A DNA stretch of 64,000 bases from Chelydra serpentina. Taxonomy: Eukaryota; Chordata; Testudines; Chelydridae. Below the pieces are notes generated by a model. That model was not told the origin of the DNA and ran no database searches. It was given only the letters and a program-made list of their open reading frames with translations. The stretch is from positions 14,664,501 through 14,728,500 of the forward strand of contig JBAIAC010000059.1 in assembly GCA_037349315.1 (NCBI GenBank), read 5' to 3'. The position numbers and the translations under genes are program-made. Position 1 is the stretch's first letter. Every line of letters starts with the position of its first letter. Positions 34,947 through 44,458 of this stretch are shown here, in pieces.

Positions 34947-34960
34947 CCTGATTATAGAAG

Positions 34961-35529
34961 GCATCCTCATATCTCTGAAGCTTTACCCAAAACAGTCTGG
35001 CTCTTCAGCAAGTCCATCGCACGTGTCTGAAGCACCACGTCTCTCTGCATTCTCACCAGAAGAAGTTTGACTCGCCTCCAACCATTTTACACAATGTGAA
35101 TGGCAGGCAGTAAACCCTATGTAGCATTTTTTATTGGATGGCAGATGACAGGTGTAGATTTAAGTTTTTCTGACCGTTGAGTTGATTCTGTTCCAGAATT
35201 CCGCTGGTTCATCATATGGTTTTCTCCTGAGCTCCCATGCAAAGTGATGGGGTTTTTTGCTTTTGTAATTTGCTGCTACATCAAGTGCACAAACTTTTCA
35301 GTTCTGACTTCCACTCTGAGATTGGCTTCCACTGTGCAAAGGGTAAGTCACCTCTGCTGAGCTGAAAAACGGGGCTAATACTTACGTACTTCATAGGACT
35401 AATTAGTTTTTGGTCCAGAATTTCAAAAATGGGTATCTAAAGTTAGGTTTTTAACCTCTTAATTAGGTACCTAAATATATGGCCTAATTTTCTAAAGGGC
35501 AGAAAAGACAGAAGATAGGTGCACAACCG
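34961..35529. other. Non-coding
   Basis: 'ggtccagaatttcaaaaatggg' and the TAGGTACCTAAA scraps at 35408-35500 belong to the CCTAAG-type repeat. No gene. Confidence 0.45.
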
Positions 35530-36545
35530 GTTGGAAAAGTGTACTCAGAGTAGTTATCAGTGGTTCACTATCAAGCTGGAAGGGCATGTCAAATGAGGTT
35601 CCTCAGGAATCTGTCTTTGGTTCGGTTCTGTTCAATGTCTTCATAAACGATTTGGCTAATAGCATAGAGAGTACACTTATAAAATGTATAGATGATATCA
35701 AGCTGGGAGGGGTAGCAAGCACTTCGGAGGACAGGATTAGAATTTAAAGTGATCTTTGCAAACTGGAGAAATGGTCTGAAATAAATAGGATGAAATTCAG
35801 TAAGGACACTTAGGAAGGAATAATCAGTTGTACAAATACAAAATGGGAAATGACTACCAAGAAATTAGTTCTGCAGAAAAGGATCTGGGAGTTATAGTGG
35901 ATCACAAACCAGATATGAGTCAACACTGTAATACTGTTGCAAAAAAAAAAGAGCAAACATTATTCTGGAATGCATTAGCAGAAGTGTTGTAAGCAAGACA
36001 TGAGAAGTAATTCTTCCGCTCTACTCAGTACTGATAAGGCCACAACTGGAGTATAGTGTTCAGTTCTGGGTGCCACCCTTCGGGAAAGATGTGGACAAAC
36101 TGGAGACAGTCCAGAGGAGAGGAACCAAAATGATTAAAGGTCTAGAAAACATGACCTACTAGGAAAGATTAAAAAAAATGTTTAATCTGGAGAAGAAAAG
36201 ACTGGGGACATACGTCTTCAAGTAGGTCAAAGGTTGTTATAAAGTGGAGGGTGATAAATTGTTCTCCTTAACTACTGAGGACTGGACAAGAAGTACTAGG
36301 CTTAAAATGTAGGAAGGGAGATTTAGGTGGACATTAGGAAAAATTTCCTACCTGTAAGGATAGTTGAGCACTGGAACAAATTGCCAAAGGAGGTTATGGA
36401 ATCGCCATCATTGGAGGTGTTAAAGAACAGGTTAGACAAACATTTGTCAGGGATGGTCTAGATAATACTTAGTCCTCCCTCAGTGAAAGGGACTGGATGA
36501 CCTCTTGACATCCTTTCAAGTCCTACATTTCTATGATTCTATGTC
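35530..36545 (+). mobile_element. CR1 LINE, 5'-truncated
   Basis: The plus strand encodes the C-terminal half of CR1 ORF2 with many breaks: SVFGSVLFNVFINDLANSIE-like text, IKCIDDIKLGGVASTSEDRI (the RT box usually F-A-D-D is C-I-D-D here), then the thumb/C-terminal region ('tgttcagttctgggtgcc', 'gtggacaaactggagacag'). It closes with the CR1 3' UTR 'gactggatgacctcttgaca' and the terminal octamer pattern 'tctatgattctatg'. Non-functional. Confidence 0.92.
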
Positions 36546-37368
36546 CATTTCTTTAAACAAAGTTAATTTGAAGTGCAGGGCTCCACTGTGCTAACTAAGG
36601 AGGATGACTTGGTTTGACATATTTGTAACTCAGCATCTGACATACTTGTGACAAACAGGATTTAGTGTAGTGATGGACTGTGCATTATGAGCTTTGGAAA
36701 TACATTCTGACCCTTTTGTGGCATGCATGCTTTGGACATAAATATATTTTGACATTTTTAATGTGATATGAAAGCATATGGAGACGCTCTTGTGAAATAC
36801 AATGAACTTATGTGTTTTATATCACTCTACTTTGAGACAGCTGGAACAGACTTGGAAGAAGGGCTATAACTATAAACACCATTAGTCTTTTTCTTTCATC
36901 TGTGCTGATCACTGCCATCCTTTTTCTTGTACTTTACATCTATAAAGGAGGCTGGCAACCTGCTCTATGTACTAATAAAGGGCAAATTGAAAGCTACCAG
37001 CCAAACTAAGACCTTGGGGACCAGATTTTCATCCACACTAAGGCTACTTTACACTGCTCTGGCTGTGTAAAGGATGCCTGAACCTGAGCATAAATTACAT
37101 TTACATTTGCTGTAAACCACTCTAGCAATGTAAAAGATCATCAAAGCCATCTTAGTGTAAATAAGAATAAAGCCCTAAATGTCTTTCTGGAAAGGAGATG
37201 CTTTGGTTCAGACACAAGTTGTTGGGAAAGATGCAGGAATCACTGGGTGCCATCTACGGCCTGTGTTATGTGGAAGATCAGATTAGTCCCTAAAATCTAT
37301 GAAACTACAGTAGCTGAGCCCAGGATAATTCATATGAAATGGCCAAAGATGGATCTCAAAGTTAGGGA
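36546..37368. other. Non-coding
   Basis: No gene. At 37017-37170 'gaccagattttcatccacac' and 'cactctagcaatgtaaaa' resemble the GGCCAGATC-type palindrome in a decayed state. Confidence 0.4.
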
Positions 37369-37506
37369 CAGAGGTGCTGGAACTAGGGGTTCTGGGGGTG
37401 TGGCAGCACCCCATGGCTTGAAGTGGTTTCCATCATATGCAAGGTTTACAGTTTGGTTCAGTTGCTCTCAGCACCCCCTACTATACAAATTGTTCCAGCA
37501 CCTATG
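37369..37506. mobile_element. hAT-type MITE (GGTGCTGGAAC family)
   Basis: Terminal repeats CAGAGGTGCTGGAAC and GTTCCAGCACCTATG. The flanking 8-mers GTTAGGGA (37361-37368) and ATTAGGGA (37507-37514) agree at 7 of 8 bases. A truncated relative appears at about 46430-46475. Confidence 0.85.
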
Positions 37507-37554
37507 ATTAGGGAAAAGTTTGAGTGGAGTGAAATGAGTTCACATGTAATGTTA

Positions 37555-37742
37555 ACGGGCCACTTGCTGGAGGATTCTCTGCACCTTGAGGTCTTTAAAC
37601 CATGATTTGAGGACTTCAATAGCTCAGACATAGGTTAGGGGTTTATTACAGGAGTGGGTGGGTGAGATTCTGTGGCCTGCGTTGTGCAGGAGGTCAGACT
37701 AGATGATCATAATGGTCCCTTCTGACCTTAAAGTCTATGAGT
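37555..37742 (+). mobile_element. CR1 LINE 3'-end fragment (second type)
   Basis: Contains 'gcaccttgaggtctttaaac', 'gagattctgtggcctgcg', 'gaggtcagactagatgatc' and 'ggtcccttctgacc', ending 'aaagtctatgag'. This is a different CR1 subfamily tail from the copy at 33416. Heavily 5' truncated. Confidence 0.88.
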
Positions 37743-37749
37743 CAATGCA

Positions 37750-40010
37750 AGAATCTGGGAGAACAAGGGGGAAACACAGCCACAAAGGCCCAAGACTGGA
37801 GTAGCAGTGACAGTTCAAGCCAGACTGAGTTGCCTTGTCTGTACTGTGTAGGGAAGCTTGTTTGGCACTCACTCAGTTTGCACCATTGCTTTTGGGTTAC
37901 CTTATCTGTGTGATCACCAAATCTATGTACAGAAGAGAGATATAAATAATGGGGGGAAACAATGGAAAAATGTAGAATTGTATATAGTAACTGTAGTTGA
38001 AAACTGGAAAGCTGGCTGGCTAATGGCCTGACTAAAATATTCAGTCAGTTTATAATTTATTAATAAATAATCATGTAATACAGTGCCTGGGAATGCTAGT
38101 TGCTTAACTGCATAAAGAGGAAGACCTGGTCCCTTCCTTGAGGTGCTTGCAAGCTAATGTATATATGCCATGCTGAGTGGGAGGTAACAAACAGCAGAAA
38201 GGGATGGGGTGAAAGAAGATTGAAGGACACAGCAATAGTGATGTTCAGCAGGGATACACACAGCTTTGTGGTTCAGCTCATTGAGCTTTTATTTTATAAT
38301 ATGCATAATGGTTATTGCCTTGCTTCTTGCAGGCAGTATAGATGAAATCAGTCTCAAGGGGAAGAATCCCAGTGAGGTGAAGAGTAATGGTCTAGTGGTC
38401 TACAGGTAGGAGTATTGGTTGCATAGTAAAAAAGCCAGGGGTTGTGTCTGGAAGCAGCAGGGAATCACATAACAAACCAGATCTTCAGCTGGTGGGAAAG
38501 GGTTTAGCTTCAGTTATTTCAATGGAGCGGCCCCTGTTTACAGCAGCTGAGGATCTGGCCCTAGGTGTCACATGCAGGCAAAGGCAGAGTTATGTAGAGC
38601 CTTAGAAGACAAAGGGTGAGACTTCTGTACTGAGCCTCTTAAAGATACAGCACAGAACTCAGCCCAGGCAGGATTGGTGGGGCAACTTGCCTTCCTGATC
38701 CTAGGCTGTTTCAAGGGCTGCAGAGACCCCTGCCTAAGTTATGGCAGCCTTCCAGAGCTGTCCTATGGGCTACAGCACCACCCAGAATCTCCATAGTACT
38801 ATATGCTGCAGCCTTAGCCCCGACATGCCCCTTAGAACACAGCTTTATGGTTATAGTATCTCCCACAGCACCTCCACTGGAGGGAAGGGAGAATCTTTCT
38901 TAACTCAGCTGGAACTTGGGGGCTTTTAGCTCTTTTACCTGCATAAAGGGGCTGGATCTGGGCTCCTGATGTCACCCTAGAAGTTTAACCTTGATGCAGT
39001 GGACAAGGAGGAGCAATTATGGATCGACTAAGGTGGTTAGGTTAGGAAGATGATTTTAGCTGCCACATCATGAATGAATTGGAGAATGAATTTGAGGAGG
39101 CCAAAGAGCAGGAGGAGGCTGTAGCATTCAGTACTGACAGTGATCAATGGCCCCTTGAATTCTGACCTTATTCTTAAAATGCGCTTGTGTAGTGTAGGCC
39201 TGGAAGAGCAATATCCAAATCAGCTCGAGGCTCTGGATGCTACTGAGAATGGTGCACAATTCCAGTCCCTTTGCCTGTTTGACAGTGTGGGGCTGGTTTG
39301 CAAAGTGAGATGACATCCTTGGAGACAAAACAAAGACCTCTGACAAAATAATGTCATTGTTTTACAAGCTCTGCAGAGTGAATTGATGGGTGGAGGGTGG
39401 TTGGCACGTGCATGCTGCATCCAGATCAAACCTCTTTAACAGCCACTTAGAAGCAGCCCTCCCCCCTTCAGTTGGTTTACAAAGGAAAAGGAAGATGATG
39501 AAAAACCCCTCCTAGCCTAGCTCATTTAAGGGAACCAAAGAAAACCTTTTTTTAGTAATTAGCACTGTCCCTTACTTTGCAAGCTGCTTGCAACAAGCAT
39601 GTCAACATCTCCATGCTCGGATTTCAAAGACAGTTCTCTGAACCAGCTGCATCTGAAGAAATCAAGCATTTTTTTAAAAGATATAATGCCAAGCCTTTTG
39701 AAATGAAAGCTGGGGCAGGCCTAGTGGAGATTAATGTAGGAAAAAATGCTGCTTGCTTGATAAGCCACAGATGTCTCTGAGATTTGTTGAGGTTGTTGAC
39801 AGCTCCTGATGGTTTGCAGCTTGAGATTTTCCCCCTCACCCAAATACACATCAGTACAGGTTACCAATACTATAGACACGTGCTGCTGAAACTGTTTGGC
39901 ATAGGGATAGGGATCTTCCAGAGACTAGAGATAATGGGTCAGTTCCTTAGGCCTGGTCCATATGCAGATTTTGTACTGCTTTGACTATTCCAGTTATGGG
40001 AGTAATTTAT
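37750..40010. other. Non-coding
   Basis: No credible gene. One palindromic repeat sits at 38477-38560. The open frames at 38741-38929, 39128-39429 and 39577-39984 show no recognisable domain. Confidence 0.45.
38477..38560. repeat. Short palindromic repeat (CCAGATCTTCAGCTG)
   Basis: The left arm CCAGATCTTCAGCTG pairs with the right arm CAGCTGAGGATCTGG with one mismatch. The interior 'ttatttcaatggagcgg' is the remnant of the shared core. Same general type as 32857-32926. Confidence 0.7.
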
Positions 40011-40012
40011 TT

Positions 40013-41210
40013 ACTGGTGGCTGAACTTTGTGACTTTGTCCTCACCCACAACTATTGCACATTTGGGGACAACGTATACCTTCAAGTCAGCGGCACTGCT
40101 ATGGATACCCGCATGGCCCCACAATATGACAACATTTTTATGGCTGACGTAGAACAACGCTTCCTCAGCTCTTGTCCCTAACGCCCCTACTCTACTTGCG
40201 CTACATTGATGACATCTTCATCATCTGGACCCATGGAAAAGAAGCCCTCGAGGAATTCCACCATGATTTCAACAATTTCCATCCCACCATATCAGCCTGG
40301 ACCAGTCCACACAAGTGATCCACTTCCTGGACACTACAGTGCTAATGAGCAATGGTCACATAAACACCACCCTATACCGGAAACCTACTGACGGCTATAC
40401 TTACCTACATGCCTCCAGCTTCCATCCAGACCACATCACACGATCCATTGTCTACAGCCAAGCTCTAAGATACAACAGCATTTGCTCCAATCCCTCTGAC
40501 AGAGACAAACACCTACAAGATATCTATCAAGCATTTTTAAAACTACAATATCCACCTGCTGAAGTGAAGAAACAGATTGACAGAGCCAGAAGGGTACCCA
40601 GAAGTCATCTACTACAGGACAGGCCCAACAAAGAAAGTAACAGAAAGCCACTAGCCGTCACCTTCAGCCCCCAACTAAAACCTCTCCAGCGCATCATCAA
40701 GGATCTACAAACTATCCTGAAGGACGATCGCCCTCACTCTCACAGATCTCGGGGCACATGCCAGTACTTGCTTTCAGACAGCCCCCCAACCTGAAGCAAA
40801 TACTCACCAGCAACCACACACCACACAACAAAAACACTAACCCAGGAACCTATCCTTGCAACAAAGCCCGTTGCCAACTCTGTCCACATATCTATTCAAA
40901 GGACACCATCATAGGACCTAATCACATCAGCCACACCATCAGGGGCTCGTTCACCTGCACATCTACCAATGTGATATATGCCAGCAATGCCCCTCTGCCA
41001 TGTACATTGGTCAAACCAGACAGTCGCTACCAAAAGAATAAATGGGCACAAATCAGACATTAAGAATTATAACATTCAAAAACCAGTTGGAGAACACACT
41101 CAATTACAGACCTAAAAGTTGCAATTCTTCAACAACAAAAACTTCAAAAACAGACTCCAGTGAGAAACTGCAGAACTGGAATTAATTTGCAAACTGGACA
41201 CCATTAAATT
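40013..41210 (+). pseudogene. PLE RT / GIY-YIG remnant
   Basis: Encoded pieces: LQVSGTAMDTRMAPQYDNIF (RT motif B region) followed by MADVEQRFL; the catalytic box reads LRYIDDIFIIW in the DNA near 40200, so the YxDD Asp pair is intact, unlike the 26.4-kb copy. Next come HFLDTTVLMSNGHINTT, HASSFHPDHITRSIVYSQAL and SNPSDRDKHLQDIYQAFLKL (a 159-aa open stretch from 40315), then a Cys motif CNKARCQLC. The GIY-YIG region (NVIYAS, then a degraded repeat of the IGQTGQS segment) is frameshifted near 40985-41035. Not functional as it stands. Confidence 0.85.
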
Positions 41211-41438
41211 AGGCTTGAGTAAAGACTGGGAGTGGATGGGTCATTACATAAACTATTGCCCCATACTAATTTTTTCCCTACTGTTACTCTCACCTTCTTG
41301 TCAACTGTTTGAAATGGGCCATCCTGATTATCACTACAAAAGTTTTTTTTCTTTCTCCTGCTGATAATAGCCCACCTTAATTGATGAGTCTTGTTAGAGT
41401 TGGTATGGAAACCCCCATCTTTTCATGTTTTCTGTGTG

Positions 41439-41454
41439 TGTGTGTGTGTGTGTA

Positions 41455-41531
<77 letters not shown>
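41439..41531 (+). repeat. (TG)n(TATC)n microsatellite
   Basis: A TG tract followed by about 19 uninterrupted TATC units. It lies inside the 3' UTR of the truncated PLE. The open frames here (YLSIYLS repeats) are artefacts of the tetranucleotide. Confidence 0.97.
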
Positions 41532-41532
<1 letters not shown>

Positions 41533-41558
41533 CCTACTGTATTTTCTACTCCATGCAT

Positions 41559-41596
41559 CTGATGAAGTGGGTTTTAGCCCACGAAAGCTTATGCCC
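41559..41596 (+). ncRNA. Hammerhead-ribozyme-like core in the PLE tail
   Basis: The order is CTGATGA (41559-41565), one extra A, a 5-bp helix GTGGG/CCCAC (41567-41571 with 41578-41582, loop TTTTAG), GAAA (41583-41586), then GC-TTAT-GC as a minimal helix III (41587-41594). This is the conserved hammerhead layout CUGANGA - helix II - GAAA - helix III. Other tails in the window continue with T-C at the cleavage position; this copy has C-C. Weak points: the unpaired A before helix II, and no helix I pairing visible between the flanks. PLEs are known to carry hammerhead motifs, so this is plausible but unproven. Confidence 0.35.
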
Positions 41597-41702
41597 AAAT
41601 AAATTTGTTAGTCTCTAAGGTGCCACAAGTACTCCTCGTTCTTTTACTGAAATAGTTATACCAGTTCAGCCTCCTAGGATTGCCACAATTGTACCGGAAC
41701 AA

Positions 41703-41945
41703 AGTGGGAGGCAGTGTTGCCTAGCGGACAGACCACTGGATTAGAACTCAGAAGACCTGGGTCCTAGTCCCAGCTCTGTCACTGGCCTGCAGGGTGATCT
41801 TGAGCAAGTCATTTCACTGCTCTGTGCCTCAGTTTCTCCATCTGTGATATGCAGATAATGATACTGGACTCCTCTTCTGAAGCACTTCAAGATCTACTGA
41901 TGGAAAAAGTGCTGTATAAGAGCTAGGTATTAGTATTATAGCAGT
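41703..41945 (+). mobile_element. MIR SINE
   Basis: tRNA-like head ('gtgttgcctagcggacagac', 'gacctgggtcctagtcccag'), core 'gctctgtcactggcctgcag', then 'tcttgagcaagtcatttcac', 'tgtgcctcagtttctccatc' and a tail 'gaagcacttcaagatctactga' in the correct MIR order. One of the better-preserved MIR copies here. Confidence 0.88.
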
Positions 41946-41965
41946 ATAGATTATTCCCCTACCTA

Positions 41966-42084
41966 TTATGACCAAATGTCCGGATTTTATAGGGACAGTC
42001 CTGATTTTTGGGTCTTTTTCTTATATAGGCTCCCACTACCCCTCACCCCCGTCCCGATTTTTCACACTTGCTGTCTGGTCACCC
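41966..42084. mobile_element. TA-flanked MITE, AGGGTGACC family, copy 3
   Basis: The same family as 5682-5792 and 5988-6106: TGACCAAATGTCC on the left, 'ctgtctggtcaccc' on the right, and interior 'cggattttatagggac' and 'tttttcttatataggc'. The left terminus has mutated, so the exact start is approximate. Confidence 0.8.
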
Positions 42085-42099
42085 TACCCCTACCTGTAT

Positions 42100-42280
42100 G
42101 GAAATAAGCTACCAAAACACTTTTATACCAGCATAATTGTGTCCACACTAGGGAGGTTGTACCCACTTATACTGGAAATTTTGTATTTAGACGAGTCTGT
42201 AGTTGGTGTAAATCAGGATAGCCCCACTGAAATCAATGTAAGAGCTGTGCCAGTTTACACAAGCTGAGGATATGGCCCAA
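42100..42280. repeat. Decayed palindromic repeat
   Basis: 'ggtgtaaatcaggatagcccc', 'actgaaatcaatg' and 'gtgccagtttacacaagctg' with the terminal 'gaggatatggccc' match the GGCCAGATC-type palindrome. The left arm is not preserved. Confidence 0.45.
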
Positions 42281-42380
42281 GCTTTTTACCTTTAGATTTA
42301 AAATATATATATCCCCTTATCAAACATCACATTGTATTGTCCATACATAGGATGGATAAGTATCAGGCGGAGACCTGTTA

Positions 42381-42676
42381 GGGTACGTCTATACTTACGC
42401 GTCCGGTCGGAGGCGCGGGATCGATGTTCTGGGTTCGATTTATCACGTCTTGTCTAGACGCGATAAATCGAACCAGGAAGTGCTCCGCCGTCGACGCTGG
42501 TAATCCAGCTCGACGAACGGAGTAGGCGGAGTCGACGGGGGAGCCTGCGCGCCACATGTGGACCCCGGGTAAGTGCTTTTTCATTCGAACTAAGATAGTT
42601 CGACTTCAGCTACGTTATTCACGTAGCTGAAGTCGCGTATCTTAGTTCGAATTTCGGGGCTAGTGTAGACCAGCCC
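42381..42676. mobile_element. CpG-rich Harbinger-type MITE
   Basis: Termini GGGTACGTCTATACT and GGGCTGGTCTACACT (complement of the right end) are flanked by TTA on both sides (42378-42380, 42677-42679), the 3-bp target of PIF/Harbinger elements. The interior holds two hairpins: 'ggttcgatttatc' pairs with 'gataaatcgaacc', and 'gaactaagatagttcgac' onward forms a long palindrome around 'cagctacgttattcacgtagctg'. CpG density is far above the flanks, which suggests a fairly recent insertion. Non-coding. Confidence 0.92.
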
Positions 42677-42689
42677 TTAGAGCAACAAC

Positions 42690-43198
42690 CTCCATGAGTA
42701 TATTTATTTTGAATTAGGAGAGAATAGATGAAATCAACACATGGATCACAGAACATAGGAAAGTGTTAAAATGTTCTGCTGAGTGTTTTCTAGCATCATT
42801 GTATTTTGTTGGGAGCTACTGAAAATAGAAGTTGAATTAATATTGTTACAGACACAAAAGGTGGGAGTAAAGATATTGTTCAGAGAGAACAATTGGATTA
42901 AATAGGTTAGATGCATTAGATAAATTGATTAAATTAGAATGTTACCAGGTCAACGTCAACCAACATCTGTTTCCTCAGTAACTGCATAACGCAGTGATAG
43001 TGATGGTTCCTTTACCTGAACAACATCTATACTTATACCTGGTAATTCTTTAGGCAATGAGCCCTTTTAAAATCTTTTCTTACAGTGATGCTATTAGTGT
43101 GTAGTTATTTGTCTCTCTTTATAGGCTTGAATCGATGGGCATCTCTCCATTTACTTCAGTGGACTTGAGACCAGGAGCCATGCAATTTATACGCAACA
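42690..43198. other. Non-coding
   Basis: AT-rich and unrecognised. Confidence 0.45.
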
Positions 43199-43268
43199 GG
43201 TGAAATCCTGGCTCCACCGAAGTCAATGGCAAAACTCCCATTGACTTCAGTAAAGCCAGGATTTCACC
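43199..43268. repeat. Short palindromic repeat (GGTGAAATCCTGGC)
   Basis: Perfect 14-bp outer arms GGTGAAATCCTGGC / GCCAGGATTTCACC and a second perfect inner pair GAAGTCAATGG / CCATTGACTTC. This is the cleanest example of the palindromic design with the shared core. Confidence 0.85.
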
Positions 43269-43549
43269 CTACAGGTTTACATGTACAATACAAATGTAGC
43301 AGTTGAGCATCCAAATGCTACGGAGATGAGCACAGGCATATCATAATAAAAAGAGAATACATTTGTTTTGCAATTTTTCAGGCTAAGAGCTGAAGGTTTG
43401 CTCTTTCAGGTAAAACGTCCTTGTTATTAGTCTCCTCTAATGTTATCATTTTATTCTTTAATTTTAACATTACAAAAATATCTTTACAGCGATGTCCATG
43501 GCTTAAAAATTAATGAGAGTACCAGACGCTGAAAATGGGTGGGTAACAT

Positions 43550-43700
43550 TTATATTGCAGTAGCACCTGAAGGCCAAAACCAGGTTGGGCCACATTGTGC
43601 TAGCCAGACTATAAACATATAATGTGACAACCCATGCCCTAATGATCTTACACTCTAAAAGACAAGACTTAAGAGATGGATGAAGCAAACAAGCAGCTGG
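43550..43700 (+). mobile_element. L3-like relic
   Basis: 'cattgcagtagcacct'-type start ('tatattgcagtagcacctgaagg'), then 'ttgggccacattgtgctagc' and 'tgccctaatgatcttacactct'. Diverged L3/CR1-like 3' end. Confidence 0.55.
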
Positions 43701-43744
43701 GGAGAGGGAGTAACACATAAATATACTAGGATGTGCATAGTTCA

Positions 43745-44137
43745 TAGCTGGTCACTAGTAGTGATCACAGCTCTCCGGATACCCAGACATCTTCAGATTG
43801 TACTTTACTGTATGCATTATGGAAGCATCTGGCTCAAGTTTCCACATGATAGTTCTTGATCTCAGTGGCTCACTTCTGGTGGCTTTTCTGATGTAAGTTC
43901 TGTGGAGATGGAAGGCAAATGGGTGAAAATAAGGCAAGGAAAATTTATTTTAATTATGAAATAATTGTAAATGTGGACCCTTATCTTAATTTGGAAATAG
44001 AAGTCGGAACAGCCCAGCAGAAACTGAGATTCCATTTCTGCTGTGTAAAGATTAAATGACCTCAAAATTAACTAAGTATTGTTTTAAAATCCCATTGAAA
44101 TTTGTGGTTTTTCTAGTTGTTTTGGTCATCTCACATA
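43745..44137. other. Non-coding
   Basis: No recognisable element or gene. Confidence 0.4.
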
Positions 44138-44149
44138 TAATATATATGT

Positions 44150-44364
44150 GCAGTATTATAGCCATGTTGGCCCCAGGATATTAGAGAGACAAGGTGGGTG
44201 AAGTAATATCTTTTTATTGGACCAACTTCTGCTGGTCAGAGAGACAAGCTTTCGATCTTCCATAGACCTGAAGAAGAGTTCTGTGTAAACTCAAAAACTC
44301 CTCTCTTTCCAACAGAAGTTCATCCAACAAAAGATATTACCTTACCCACCTTGTCTCGCTAACG
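44150..44364 (-). mobile_element. Fold-back element of a second, PLE-like tail family
   Basis: The left arm (from 'ccaggatattagagagac' through 'aatatctttttattgg' to 'gacaagctttcg') is inverted in the right part ('ccaacaaaagatattacc', 'cccaccttgtctcgc'). The flanks TAATATATATGT (44138-44149) and TAATATATGT (44365-44374) look like a TSD differing by one AT unit. The left end carries the extra terminal 'tgcagtattatagccatg', so the element reads on the minus strand. The architecture is the same as the fold-backs at 34721 and 56106, but the sequence differs. The centre has CTGAAGA, then GAGTT/AACTC. Confidence 0.75.
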
Positions 44365-44458
44365 TAATATATGTAGGTTTGAAAGCAGAAAGAGCCTATC
44401 AGCTAAGAAATTAATGCTTCTAGATTTATTTGCATCAGCATAAAATTAAAAACCTTGG

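Larger units (their letters stand above)
40013..41640 (+). mobile_element. Penelope-like retroelement, 5'-truncated
   Basis: A second PLE of the same family as 26388-29512. It begins within the RT ('ctggtggctgaactttgtga') and runs through to the 3' tail ending 'aagtactcctcg'. The 3' UTR holds a long TATC microsatellite (41455-41531) and the best-preserved hammerhead-like motif in the window (41559-41594). No convincing TSD was found. Frames are broken. Confidence 0.88.

Noticed and set aside
41381..41618. 73- and 75-aa frames with YLSIYLS repeats
   Set aside because: Pure translation of the TATC microsatellite.
40010..41640. Target duplication for the 40-kb PLE
   Set aside because: Only a short TTTACT match was found at the ends, too short to rely on, and the 5' boundary is uncertain.
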